Of a DNA stretch of 64,000 nt, positions 50,548 to 59,694 are shown one piece after another. The stretch's first letter is position 1. Every line of letters begins with the position of its first letter. Both the position numbers and the translations under genes were made by a program. The notes beneath the pieces are model-generated. The model was not told the DNA's origin. It worked only from the letters and a program-made list of their open reading frames with translations, and did not search any database. The DNA is taken from contig NZ_CAXBDD010000006.1 in the NCBI RefSeq assembly GCF_963974515.1, positions 1 through 64,000 of the forward strand, in the 5' to 3' direction. This DNA comes from Sunxiuqinia sp963974515 (lineage in GTDB: Bacteria; Bacteroidota; Bacteroidia; Bacteroidales; Prolixibacteraceae).

Positions 50548-53301
50548 ATGGGATTAAAAAGATTACTCTTGTTTTGTTTACTGGCAAACACGCTGGTTTT
50601 TGCTTCGGCACAAACTGGTGCGATAAAAGGAACCGTTGTTGATATCAAGACCAATGAAACTTTGATTGGAGCAACAATTTATCTGGAAGGCACAAGCCTT
50701 GGAACAACCACCGATTTTGACGGAAACTACGTGCTGGAGCAAGTTCCAGCAGGAACTTACCGGGTGAGGTGTTCTTACATATCGTATGAGACGAAAAATA
50801 GGGAGAATGTAGCAATCGAGGCTGGTGGGATAGTGGAAATTCACTTTCAGTTGGGCGAGTCAACGGTTGAGCTCGGCGATGTAAGGGTTGTCGCCAAGGC
50901 TAACCGCGAATCCGAAGCAATGCTATTGCTGGATCAGAAAGAAGCCTCGGGCATTAAAGAAAGCATTGGCTCAAACCGAATGTCCAGCATGGGTGTTTCG
51001 AATGCCGCGTCTGCCACGGCAAAAATTTCGGGCGTCACTCGGAATGAAAGTTCAGGCGATGTTTACGTTCGCGGATTGGGTGACCGCTATCTGACCACCA
51101 CCATGAACGGCCTGCCAATTCCATCGGACGATGTGGAGAAAAAGAATATTGACTTGAACCTGTTTTCGGTTGATATTATTGAAAATGTGGGAATTGACAA
51201 GACCTTCTCCGTGGCCTCCTATGCCGACCAGTCTTCAGGCACGGTCAATGTGAGCTCCAAAACGTTCAGCAATAAGCTTTCCATTGGCGTTTCGGCAAAG
51301 GCAAACACCAATATTTTGAAAGAGGGCTTGTGGAACGGATTTAGAACCACGCAAAACTGGAATGATGTGAGTTTTGGATTTTACGACCGCCCCTATACCA
51401 CATCCGATGCTGTAAAGTATCAGAGTTGGAATACAGAAACCCGGAAATTTCCGCTAGGCTACGGCTTGTCGTTCACCGGGGGTAAGAAATTCAGGCTCTT
51501 TGACAATGATTTGAAGGTCTTTGCAACATTGGAGCACGAAAACGCCAGTGAACACCAGAAGGGGGATTACCAGAAATACCGTTCCAATGTATTGACTGAT
51601 TCGTTTACCGATGCGGAAACATTTTTAACCAAAATGAATTCGACAGGTCTACTGAACCTCGCCTATGATTTCAGTGAAGATCACAGTTTGAGCTTCAATA
51701 GCCTGGTTGTATTTAAAACCACCGATCAACTGTATGAAGCAGGACGCAACGGCGAAGGGTACATTTACGATCAGCTGCCGCAAGATTCCGCCGCATTTGT
51801 TCGGGATCAGAATCTGAAACTGACTCAGCTGTATGTTAATCAACTGCTTGCAACACACAAGCTAAGCGACAACAATACGCTCAAGTGGGCTGTGGCTTAC
51901 AATATTGTGAATTCTGACGAACCCAACCGGATTCGCAACCAGGTTCATACAGTGGCTGAAAATAGTGTTCGCTTTGCCTACGTAGGCGATTTTCAACAGC
52001 GAAAATCTCACCAGTTTATTGAGGATAGTGAAATCAATGGTTTCCTGAACGATGAACTTCGTTTAATCAATGCGGGGCAAAAGAAGTTGAAGCTGAATTA
52101 TGGCACAAACTTCCGGATGAAAAAACGGGATTTTGAGTCTTTGTTTGTTGGGGTGAGGGCAAAGGATGCCCAGGTTCGATCCATCGATCATTTGGACGAA
52201 GCATTTCTGGATTTAAGCAAATATAACACGCGGGAACTTGTTCTGAGGGAAGCCAGACCCGATCTTTACCAGGCTGACTTAAAGGTGTATGCCGGTTATT
52301 TGAATGCTGATTTCAACTTGGATAAATTGAGCGGAACGGTTGGTGCACGTTACGAAATGGATCAAATTGATGTGGAGTGGGATGTGGCTAACTACGTGGG
52401 CCGAGCCGGTTCAATTGCCAATGAATACACCAATATTCTTCCTGCCTTAAATTTGAAATATCAGCTATCTGAAAAAAATTCCTTGCGTCTTGCAGCCAGC
52501 AAAACCATTACGCTGCCCGAATTTAAAGAATTGTCTCCCTTTGAATATGTTTCACCAACAGGTCGGGTAACCAAGGGAAATCCGGAGCTTCAGCATTCGG
52601 AAAATTACAATCTGGATTTGAAATGGGAGCTATTCCTGGGCACTAAAGAATTGGTATCGCTTACAGGTTTCTACAAGCAAATTAATGATCCGATCAACTT
52701 GGCGCAAACAAGAGGTTCATCCGGTAATTTCATCTACGAGAATACAGGTGATCGGGCCGATGTGTATGGATTTGAATTTGAAACAAGACTGAGTTTGCTG
52801 GCGGCTGAGAGTAGCGCTATGCCTGAACTCAACTTAATTCTAAATGCCACAAAGATGTGGTTCAATCAGGATCTGCTTGAAGAGTTCCAATACAATAATG
52901 TAACGGAAACCGAATTGCAGGGCGCGTCTGACTTCATTTTGAACGGTACTTTGAGTTTCTCAAATAATAAAGAAAATGAGTTTATGGCTACGCTTACCGG
53001 CAATTATTCGTCCGATAAAATACTGGCGCTCGGAGCTCCCGAGGATTTTCAAAATAGTGCCACCTTATTCAATAGTGAAATCATTGAAAAAGGTTTTGCG
53101 GCGGTAGACCTTGTGATCAGTAAAAAGTTCAGCCGCGCAATTGCACTGACGTTCTCAGGTAGAAACCTGCTGAATCCAAAACTAGAACAGACCCAGAATA
53201 TCAAGCCCCTGAACGGGGACCCGTATACCGCCACGGTCAGCTCGTACCGAAAAGGCATTGAGCTTACCTTGGGATTGAAAATAAACTTGAATAGTCATTA
53301 A
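50548..53301 (+). CDS. TonB-dependent outer-membrane receptor, Pho-box linked
   Basis: The 917-residue receptor has a signal peptide (about 1-21), a carboxypeptidase-regulatory domain (about 25-105, IKGTVVDIKTNETLIGATIYLEGTSLGTTTDFDG), a plug (about 112-240; GDVYVRGLGDRYLTTTMNGLPIPSDDVEKKN) and a 22-strand barrel ending SYRKGIELTLGLKINLNSH. It imports an unknown ligand using TonB energy. There is no SusD partner; instead a beta-helix lipoprotein follows after 28 bases. The Pho-type repeats upstream and phoR next door suggest a phosphorus source as substrate, which is an inference. Confidence 0.92.
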   Translation: MGLKRLLLFCLLANTLVFASAQTGAIKGTVVDIKTNETLIGATIYLEGTSLGTTTDFDGNYVLEQVPAGTYRVRCSYISYETKNRENVAIEAGGIVEIHFQLGESTVELGDVRVVAKANRESEAMLLLDQKEASGIKESIGSNRMSSMGVSNAASATAKISGVTRNESSGDVYVRGLGDRYLTTTMNGLPIPSDDVEKKNIDLNLFSVDIIENVGIDKTFSVASYADQSSGTVNVSSKTFSNKLSIGVSAKANTNILKEGLWNGFRTTQNWNDVSFGFYDRPYTTSDAVKYQSWNTETRKFPLGYGLSFTGGKKFRLFDNDLKVFATLEHENASEHQKGDYQKYRSNVLTDSFTDAETFLTKMNSTGLLNLAYDFSEDHSLSFNSLVVFKTTDQLYEAGRNGEGYIYDQLPQDSAAFVRDQNLKLTQLYVNQLLATHKLSDNNTLKWAVAYNIVNSDEPNRIRNQVHTVAENSVRFAYVGDFQQRKSHQFIEDSEINGFLNDELRLINAGQKKLKLNYGTNFRMKKRDFESLFVGVRAKDAQVRSIDHLDEAFLDLSKYNTRELVLREARPDLYQADLKVYAGYLNADFNLDKLSGTVGARYEMDQIDVEWDVANYVGRAGSIANEYTNILPALNLKYQLSEKNSLRLAASKTITLPEFKELSPFEYVSPTGRVTKGNPELQHSENYNLDLKWELFLGTKELVSLTGFYKQINDPINLAQTRGSSGNFIYENTGDRADVYGFEFETRLSLLAAESSAMPELNLILNATKMWFNQDLLEEFQYNNVTETELQGASDFILNGTLSFSNNKENEFMATLTGNYSSDKILALGAPEDFQNSATLFNSEIIEKGFAAVDLVISKKFSRAIALTFSGRNLLNPKLEQTQNIKPLNGDPYTATVSSYRKGIELTLGLKINLNSH

Positions 53302-53329
53302 ACGATCATGTTTTATAAAATTGAAAAAA

Positions 53330-55279
53330 ATGAAAAAGAGAACAATTAAATTTTTAGGTCTTGCACTACTGGCAACTGCAGTATTTACCGGATGTAACGA
53401 CGATGATGATCCAACGCCCGTTCCGGTCGACGATGTCATTGAAGCACTGGAAAGCGGTGTTATGGAGGGTGAACTAATGGAAGACTACGCCCTTAATGCA
53501 TCCATGTCTTATCAACTGACTGGTTCCTTTATCGTGGCCGAAGGAGTTACTTTGACCATTCCTGCCGGAACAAACATTGTTGCAGATAACGGAGGAACCG
53601 ATGTTTACATTGCCGTCCTTCAAGGGGGCGACATTGAGATTATGGGTACCGAAAGCAGCCCGGTGGTGATGTCCTCAGCAAATGGAAATCCCGGCGACTG
53701 GGGTGGTTTAACCATTTGTGGTAATGCAACAACGACAGCCGGCGTTAATGCAGAGGCTGAAGTTGGTGGATTCATCTACGGAGGATCTGACGACAGTGAC
53801 AACTCAGGAACCATTTCAAACCTGGTCATCATTGGCACCGGAGCCCAAATTAATGCGGAGTCGCAGTACAATGGTGTTTCGTTCTATGCGGTAGGGTCTG
53901 GAACAACGGTTGAAAACGTAGCAGTGATCAACGGTTCCGACGACGGTGTGGAGTTCTTTGGAGGTACCGTTTCGGTCACCAACTTATTTTTGCAGAATAA
54001 CGAAGACGATGCCATCGACTGGACGGAAGGATGGAACGGCACGGTAACCAACGCCTATGTGGAACACACCATTGCCGGTTTCTCAACTGTTGTTGAGGCG
54101 GATAAAGACAATGCCAATCCAAAGATTGTCAACCTGACCGCGGTATCAACGGTTGGCGGGACAGCGTTGCAGTTCAAACTGCAATCTGGCGCTACCATCA
54201 CCGGATTATCCTTGAGCGGCTATGCCACCAGTATTGATATGAAAGACGATGGCCCGCTGTCGAATGTTATCATTGATGGTGAAGCTGCCGATCCTTCGAG
54301 AAGCTATAATGCTGAGGCGACAGTTGACCCTAGCGCTTGGAGCTGGGTAGATGCGGAGCTGGCCGAAGTGGTTACCCTGGAGGGTGACGTAACCGCCGAT
54401 GTTACTTTAGATGCTTCAAAAGCCTACCGCTTGACAGGTTCGTACATTGTGCAGGACGGCGCTTCGTTGACCATTCCCGCCGGAACAAAAATCCATGCTG
54501 ATGCCGGCGGTACAGAAGTGTACATCGCCGTATTGAAAGGCGGACAAATCTTTATCGACGGTACGGCAGAAGAACCCGTTGTTATTGCTTCTGACTTAGG
54601 TTCTCCGGGCGACTGGGGAGGTTTAACCATATGCGGCAAAGCGACAACAACAGCCGGCGTAGATGCGGAAGCCGAAGTAGGCGGTTTCATTTACGGAGGA
54701 ACGGAAGATGGCGACAACTCGGGTTCGGTCACTTACCTGGTCATTAAAGGTACAGGTGCCCAGATTAATTCTGAGTCACAATACAACGGGGTGTCACTCT
54801 ACGCCGTAGGTTCGGGCACCACCCTCGAAAATATTGCCGTAATCAACGGTTCCGACGATGGTGTTGAGTTCTTCGGAGGCACCGCTTCCGTTACCAATAT
54901 TTACCTGGAAAACAACGAGGATGATGCAGTTGACTGGACCGAAGGCTGGAGCGGTGGCGTGACCAACACTTATATTTCACACACCATTGCAGGCTTCTCT
55001 ACAGCTTTCGAAGCCGATAAGGTAAACAACAACCCCCAGTTTGCAAACGTAACCGCGATTTCAACGGTTGGAGGTACGGCATTACAGTTCAAGTTAGAGT
55101 CCGGTGCAACCATTACCAACCTTTATTTAGAAGGCTACGAAACCAACATTGATATGAAAGATGGTGGCGCCCTGTCGAATGTGAAAATCGATGGCGTGGA
55201 TGCCGATCCAACTGCGACCTATGATGCGGGTACAAAAGTCGATATTTCAGCGTGGAGCTGGATTGAAGCAAGTTTATAA
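53330..55279 (+). CDS. Surface lipoprotein made of two near-copies of a beta-helix domain
   Basis: The 649-residue lipoprotein has lipobox FTGC (Cys22) followed by NDDDD, the acidic mark of surface-exposed lipoproteins in this phylum. The rest is an internal duplication: copy 1 at about 45-345 and copy 2 at about 346-649. Both copies share blocks such as TIPAGT, GDWGGLTICG, TTTAGV, AEAEVGGFIYGG, NGSDDGVEFFGG, DWTEGW and STVGGTALQFKL. The repeated strands fit a right-handed beta-helix. It follows the TonB receptor after 28 bases and probably binds or processes its substrate at the surface. ATG 53330 was chosen over a TTG at 53321. Confidence 0.8.
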   Translation: MKKRTIKFLGLALLATAVFTGCNDDDDPTPVPVDDVIEALESGVMEGELMEDYALNASMSYQLTGSFIVAEGVTLTIPAGTNIVADNGGTDVYIAVLQGGDIEIMGTESSPVVMSSANGNPGDWGGLTICGNATTTAGVNAEAEVGGFIYGGSDDSDNSGTISNLVIIGTGAQINAESQYNGVSFYAVGSGTTVENVAVINGSDDGVEFFGGTVSVTNLFLQNNEDDAIDWTEGWNGTVTNAYVEHTIAGFSTVVEADKDNANPKIVNLTAVSTVGGTALQFKLQSGATITGLSLSGYATSIDMKDDGPLSNVIIDGEAADPSRSYNAEATVDPSAWSWVDAELAEVVTLEGDVTADVTLDASKAYRLTGSYIVQDGASLTIPAGTKIHADAGGTEVYIAVLKGGQIFIDGTAEEPVVIASDLGSPGDWGGLTICGKATTTAGVDAEAEVGGFIYGGTEDGDNSGSVTYLVIKGTGAQINSESQYNGVSLYAVGSGTTLENIAVINGSDDGVEFFGGTASVTNIYLENNEDDAVDWTEGWSGGVTNTYISHTIAGFSTAFEADKVNNNPQFANVTAISTVGGTALQFKLESGATITNLYLEGYETNIDMKDGGALSNVKIDGVDADPTATYDAGTKVDISAWSWIEASL

Positions 55280-55343
55280 GCGATCTAAATAAACATCATC
55301 ACCATATTGAAGTTTAATCAAGCTTCAATTCCCGTAAATCTGT

Positions 55344-55376
55344 AAAGCCCCAGTTCGTTGGAACTGGGGCTTTTTA
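55344..55376 (+). terminator. Terminator after the beta-helix lipoprotein gene
   Basis: AAAGCCCCAGTTC pairs exactly with GAACTGGGGCTTT across a GTTG loop, with T residues following. Confidence 0.92.
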
Positions 55377-55500
55377 CTTGAATCACAAATAGCTGGTCTT
55401 CACTGATCATGTTGATAGTTTCTGGAAGTTTAGTCAAACTTTGAGCATTTCCCCGTCTTTTTTAACGGTTTGATTATGTATTTGAGATGAACTCGAAAAC

Positions 55501-55797
55501 ATGAAAAAAGTAACTTTAATTCGCCTATTGATGGTTATCGTGGTTTTTCAAGCTTGCCAGGAGAATGAAGTGAGACCATTAGATTTTTCTGAAGTAAATA
55601 TTGAAGTAGATGTTGAAACAGACATTTGCGATTGCCTAACAGAGGTTTGTTCTCCGGAGCCTGGTTTGTTAATAGCCTATGGATTAGTGGAAAGAATGAT
55701 TGCTCTTACTGATTATGATGAAGTAAGAATATTCCAGGGTGATATCATGCTTCCCGATGAACAAATAGGTAGGATGTTAGGCATTGAAGATGGGTGA
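55501..55797 (+). CDS. Small putative lipoprotein
   Basis: A 98-residue frame starts with a lipoprotein signal (lipobox VFQAC, Cys19). The remainder is acidic with a cysteine-rich DICDCLTEVCSPEPG segment and no recognised domain. It is more AT-rich than its neighbours and lies next to a decayed TonB-receptor fragment, so it may be a young or degenerating gene. A weak pair of 11-bp-spaced TTTAGTC/TTTGAGC heptamers at 55431-55448 lies upstream. Moderate confidence that it is expressed. Confidence 0.5.
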   Translation: MKKVTLIRLLMVIVVFQACQENEVRPLDFSEVNIEVDVETDICDCLTEVCSPEPGLLIAYGLVERMIALTDYDEVRIFQGDIMLPDEQIGRMLGIEDG

Positions 55798-55809
55798 GCA
55801 ATGATTTAA

Positions 55810-56442
55810 GCTTCCTATTCACGGACTATCGCAAGGCCTTCGTTTAAGGAACTGTCGTTTGCCCAGATTCTGGATGCTATTTCAAACCGAACTTTTAATG
55901 GCAGCTTGTTTACTTACTCCGATTGGGACGGCAACCTGACTGAAACACGGATTGATCATCTGGACCTTCGCTGGGAGATGTTTTTACAAAGAGGCCAGAT
56001 CTTCTCAGTAAGTGCTTTCTACAAGAGATTTGATGATCCCACTGAATTGGTGTGCATACCGGAACAGCAAACAAGTACCGAATACCAAACACGAAATGCG
56101 GGCGATGGCCAATTGTTTTGGGTAGAAGTGGAATTCAGAAAAGACCTGGATTTTATTGCCCCTTAATGGAACAATTTCAACCTGAGCGGTAACCCGACCG
56201 TGGTGGAATCTCAGATCGACATGACCAGCACCGGGCTTTTCCGCGATATCTACATCAAGCCATTTCACAGCCTGAATAAAAAGATCGGGAAAGATCAAAA
56301 CACAGCCATCGAGCTGAAGGTGTCCAACCTTCTGGACAGCACAATGGAAACCTACTGTTAGTCCTACCAGGCTGAAGATCAGCTCAATATCTTCATCAGT
56401 CCGGGAAGAACATTGGGGATTGGTTTGAGCCACCAGTTTTGA
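55810..56442 (+). pseudogene. Remnant of a TonB-dependent receptor C-terminus
   Basis: Without a start codon, the frame opening at 55810 reads YSRTIARPSFKELSFAQ, a typical receptor-barrel segment, and continues through LDLRWEMFLQRGQIFSVSAFYKRF and EQQTSTEYQTRN-type blocks to a stop at 56164. The same frame continues after that stop with WNNFNLSGNPTVVESQIDM, a likely internal deletion, then KIGKDQNTAIELKVSNLLDS, a further stop, and SPGRTLGIGLSHQF as the barrel end. The signal peptide, plug and most of the barrel are gone. It is unlike the intact receptor at 50548 in these segments, so it is probably the relic of a different receptor. Confidence 0.85.
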
Positions 56443-56609
56443 TGGTTGGATAGCTGTAAGCTGCAAGTTTTGCATCTGCTGGGTATGGAGTAGCCCTAAT
56501 GACTAGCTCATGCTTTCATTCGTCCTCATCAACGTGGTGGCTTCGTGCTTAAAAAAGCTGGAGCGACGAATTCGTTTGACAGCATGCCTTAAGGCTATTG
56601 GATTTTTGG

Positions 56610-56617
56610 TAACTTTG
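56610..56617 (+). promoter_or_regulatory. -7 box TAACTTTG before rbfA
   Basis: TAACTTTG matches TAnnTTTG and lies 17 bases before the rbfA ATG. It should drive the three-gene operon rbfA, methyltransferase and LolC/E-like permease. Confidence 0.6.
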
Positions 56618-56634
56618 CCGGAAATTCAATTCGC

Positions 56635-56973
56635 ATGGAATCAACACGTCAACAAAAAATAAGCCGGCTGCTGCAAAAAGAACTGGCTGATATTTTTCAG
56701 AAAGAAAGCCGAACCCTGTTTATGGGGAAGATGATCAGTGTAACCATTGTACGGGTCACACCCGATCTGGCTTTGGCCAAATCGTATGTTAGTATTTTCC
56801 CAACCGAAGAGCGCAAGGAAGTGCTGAAACAGATCCGGATCGCCAATCCGAAAATCCGGGGCATGCTGGGACGCAGGGTAGGCAAGCAGTTACGTGTGAT
56901 TCCTGAACTGGAGTTTTACATTGACGACAGCTTGGACTACATCGATAACATTGATCGCCTCTTAAATACGTAA
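56635..56973 (+). CDS. rbfA: 30S ribosome-binding factor RbfA
   Basis: The 112-residue protein has the RbfA KH-like fold: RQQKISRLLQKELADIFQKES at the start, MISVTIVRVTPDLALAKSYVSIFP and IRGMLGRRVGKQLRVIPELEFYIDDSLDYIDNIDRLL at the end. It matures 16S rRNA and is needed at low temperature. It is the first gene of a tight operon; the next starts two bases after its stop. Confidence 0.95.
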   Translation: MESTRQQKISRLLQKELADIFQKESRTLFMGKMISVTIVRVTPDLALAKSYVSIFPTEERKEVLKQIRIANPKIRGMLGRRVGKQLRVIPELEFYIDDSLDYIDNIDRLLNT

Positions 56974-56975
56974 GC

Positions 56976-57800
56976 ATGCAGTACGATCCCATCAAGCGTT
57001 CTTTGGGGAGGGTGTTTAACCGGCATCCTTTCTTGAGAAAAATATTTTATCGCCTGCTCGATTGGCTGTTGCTGCGCTCGTGGCATATCCGAAAGGAGTT
57101 GCGAAAGCTGAAAAGGAATGGCTTGAGCAAGCCTGTAATTTTGGATGCCGGCTCCGGTTTTGGCCAATACACCTATCGGATGTCGAAGCTTTTTCCGGAA
57201 TCAAAAATTGTTGCGGCCGATATTAAACCCGAACAGATTGCTGACTGCAACCAGTTTTTCGAGCAAACAGGTAAGTCAGACCAGGTGAGTTTTCAATATG
57301 CCGATCTGACCAAATATACCAACCCTGAAACCTACGATTTGGTGCTTTCCATTGATGTAATGGAGCATATAGAAGAAGACACCAAGGTATTTGAAAACTT
57401 TTTCCACTCGATGAAAAAAGGTGGCGTACTGCTCATTTCAACTCCATCGGATCAGGGTGGGTCCGATGCGCATGATCACGATCATGAAGCGGGTGGTGTG
57501 CACGGCTTTATTGACGAGCATGTGCGTGACGGCTACAACATTGGAGAGATAGAGAAAAAGCTGAAAGCGGCCGGATTTAGCCGGGTGGAAGTGCGCTACT
57601 CTTATGGTGCTCCCGGAAAGATTTCGTGGCGTTTATCGATGAAATATCCGATTTTAATGCTGGGAGCCAGTAAGCTGTTTTTTATTCTGCTGCCTTTCTA
57701 TTATTTGCTGGTCTTTCCACTTTGCGCCGTGTTGAATTATCTGGATGTCAGCAATACGCACACCACCGGAACCGGATTGATTGTTAAAGCCTATAAATAG
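56976..57800 (+). CDS. Class I SAM-dependent methyltransferase with C-terminal membrane helix
   Basis: The 274-residue protein has SAM motif I VILDAGSGFGQYTYRMSKLFPESKIVAADIKPEQI, then DLVLSIDVMEHIEEDTKVFENFFHSMKKGGVLLISTP. A His/Asp-rich stretch DAHDHDHEAGGVHGFIDEHVRDGY follows the core, and there is a hydrophobic segment near the C-terminus (FFILLPFYYLLVFPLCAVL) that may anchor it to the membrane. Its substrate is unknown. It lies between rbfA and a lipoprotein-export permease gene with 0-2 base gaps, suggesting an envelope-related target. Confidence 0.85.
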   Translation: MQYDPIKRSLGRVFNRHPFLRKIFYRLLDWLLLRSWHIRKELRKLKRNGLSKPVILDAGSGFGQYTYRMSKLFPESKIVAADIKPEQIADCNQFFEQTGKSDQVSFQYADLTKYTNPETYDLVLSIDVMEHIEEDTKVFENFFHSMKKGGVLLISTPSDQGGSDAHDHDHEAGGVHGFIDEHVRDGYNIGEIEKKLKAAGFSRVEVRYSYGAPGKISWRLSMKYPILMLGASKLFFILLPFYYLLVFPLCAVLNYLDVSNTHTTGTGLIVKAYK

Positions 57801-59012
57801 TTGAAACTCGCCTTTTACATAGCACGCCGTTACTTGGTATCACGGAAATCAGCCAACATTGTCAACCTGATTTCGGCCATTTCGGTGGTGGGTGTGGCGA
57901 TCGGTACCATGGCGCTGATTGTCGTTCTTTCAGCTTTTAACGGGATTGACTCCTTTATTGAGGGCATGCTTTCCAACTTCGATCCTGACTTAAAAATAAC
58001 GGCTGTCCAAGGCAAGAGTTTTTCGCTGGACGATGCCGATTTTGATTCCGTCAAGCAATTGACGGGAGTCGTTAGTTATGCTGAAGTGGTGGAGGAGAAC
58101 GCCCTGTTAAGTTACGAGGGCCGCTTGAAATATGCCGTCGTAAAAGGTGTGGCCACCGATTATGCTGAGTTTTCGGGATTGGATTCAGTGATGATTGACG
58201 GGGAGTTCTTTCTGAAAAAGGGATCGCAAAACTATGCGGTCATCGGCGAAGGGGTGCGGTATGAATTGTCTGTTGGCTTGTCGTTTGTGAGCCCAATCTA
58301 TGTCAATGTTCCCCGACGGGATTTTAGAAGCACGATTAATATCGACCAGTCGTTGAATCGTGGGCACGTTTTCCCATCGGGATCTTTTTCAGTTGAGCAG
58401 GAAATCGACAGCAAGTATATTCTGGTGCCTTTGGATTTCGCCCGCTCGCTTTTTGAGCTGGAAGGGCGGCTGACTTCGCTGGAGCTGAAAGTGGATGATC
58501 AGGATGATGTGTCACGGATAAAAGCCAGTGTTCAGAAGCTTTTGGGAGCGCAATTCCTTGTTCAGGATCGCTATGAGCAGCACGAATTTCTGTACCGGGT
58601 GATGCGTTCGGAAAAGTGGTCGAGCTTTCTAATTTTGAGCTTTATCCTGGTGATTGCCTCTTTCAACCTGCTGGGCTCGCTCACCATGATTATTATCGAC
58701 AAAAAAGACGACATTAAAATACTCGGAAGCATGGGAGCGAACAAGAAACTGGTTCGGCAAATTTTTCTTTTCGAAGGCTGGCTGGTTTCGTTTTCCGGAG
58801 CCGTTGGCGGATTAATTCTTGGTGTTGTGCTGGTATGGGCCCAGTCCCGATTTGAGCTTCTGAAACTTCCAGGAGACGGGTCATTTGCATTGTCAGCCTA
58901 TCCGGTCGATTTGCAACTGATTGATGTGTCCGCAACCTTTTTAATTGTGCTTTGCATTGGCTTTTTCGCAGCTTGGTACCCGGTTCGTAGTATTTCTTCG
59001 GATTTGACTTAG
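57801..59012 (+). CDS. FtsX-like permease, LolC/LolE type
   Basis: The 403-residue protein has the LolC/E start FYIARRYLVSRKSANIVNLISAISVVGVAIGTMALIVVLSAFNGIDSFI (TM1), a large periplasmic domain (about 48-265) and three C-terminal helices (SSFLILSFILVIASFNLLGSLTMIIIDKKDDIKILGSMGA, with the FtsX-family cytosolic loop). It should extract lipoproteins from the inner membrane with a LolD-like ATPase that is not in this window. The start codon is TTG, directly after the methyltransferase stop. It overlaps the end of the convergent TetR gene by four bases. Confidence 0.88.
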   Translation: MKLAFYIARRYLVSRKSANIVNLISAISVVGVAIGTMALIVVLSAFNGIDSFIEGMLSNFDPDLKITAVQGKSFSLDDADFDSVKQLTGVVSYAEVVEENALLSYEGRLKYAVVKGVATDYAEFSGLDSVMIDGEFFLKKGSQNYAVIGEGVRYELSVGLSFVSPIYVNVPRRDFRSTINIDQSLNRGHVFPSGSFSVEQEIDSKYILVPLDFARSLFELEGRLTSLELKVDDQDDVSRIKASVQKLLGAQFLVQDRYEQHEFLYRVMRSEKWSSFLILSFILVIASFNLLGSLTMIIIDKKDDIKILGSMGANKKLVRQIFLFEGWLVSFSGAVGGLILGVVLVWAQSRFELLKLPGDGSFALSAYPVDLQLIDVSATFLIVLCIGFFAAWYPVRSISSDLT

Positions 59013-59614
59013 CGTTTCATAATCCCGTAGCAGAGAATTTTCAGAATATTATCGACACCTTTTTCCAGGTTCACGGCTCCGTAATTTCCGGCAGACATCG
59101 GCATTTCCAGTCCTTTGATGGCTGTGGTAATTCCAATGGCCGCCAAGGTGAAATCGTAAATTTCGAACTCATTTTTCCGGACACCTTCAATCAAAATCCG
59201 TTTGATCATCCGGATTTCTTCCTGGTCGTATTTGTCTTTGATGTTGTCGATGAATTCAATGGCGGTTACGTCGTTCTCAAGCGCATGGTAAAAATTGGCC
59301 AGCCCGCGGTAGGTCGTGAGTTTAGTAAGAATGTATTCGCGCAGTTTTTCAACCGGGTCGGTATTCCTAAGAACTACTTTTTCCAGTTCGCGACGTAGCA
59401 CATCCACTTCTTTCATGATAACAGCCTGAAAAAGATCTTCTTTGCTGTCGAAATAGTAGTACAATGAACTTTTTCCTTTACGAACAGCATTGGCGATATC
59501 GTCGAGCGTTGTTTTTTTATAACCGTATTTGCTGAAGATGTCCTGAGCAATCTTCAAAATATTTTCGCGGTTGGCATCTCGTTTGTTCGCGCCGTTCTGA
59601 CTATTCATGACCAT
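59009..59614 (-). CDS. TetR family transcriptional regulator
   Basis: The 201-residue regulator has the TetR helix-turn-helix ENILKIAQDIFSKYGYKKTTLDDIANAVRKGKSSLYYYFDSKEDLFQAVIMKEV, followed by a helical ligand-binding domain. The signal and targets are unknown. A TATCTTTA box (59640-59647, minus strand) lies just upstream of the start. It is convergent with the LolC/E-like gene and follows rnr on the same strand, separated by 80 bases. Confidence 0.9.
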   Translation of the reverse strand: MVMNSQNGANKRDANRENILKIAQDIFSKYGYKKTTLDDIANAVRKGKSSLYYYFDSKEDLFQAVIMKEVDVLRRELEKVVLRNTDPVEKLREYILTKLTTYRGLANFYHALENDVTAIEFIDNIKDKYDQEEIRMIKRILIEGVRKNEFEIYDFTLAAIGITTAIKGLEMPMSAGNYGAVNLEKGVDNILKILCYGIMKR

Positions 59615-59639
59615 TTTGCTTCTATTTTTTTAACAGGGC

Positions 59640-59647
59640 TAAAGATA
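59640..59647 (-). promoter_or_regulatory. -7-like box TATCTTTA before the TetR gene
   Basis: On the minus strand TATCTTTA differs from TAnnTTTG in the last base. The same variant occurs before the epimerase (13857) and DUF2147 (17209) genes, so it may be an accepted form in this organism. Confidence 0.4.
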
Positions 59648-59694
59648 TTCAATTTTTCGAATAGTTGGGGCCTATTTTTCGCCTGAAAAAAAAG

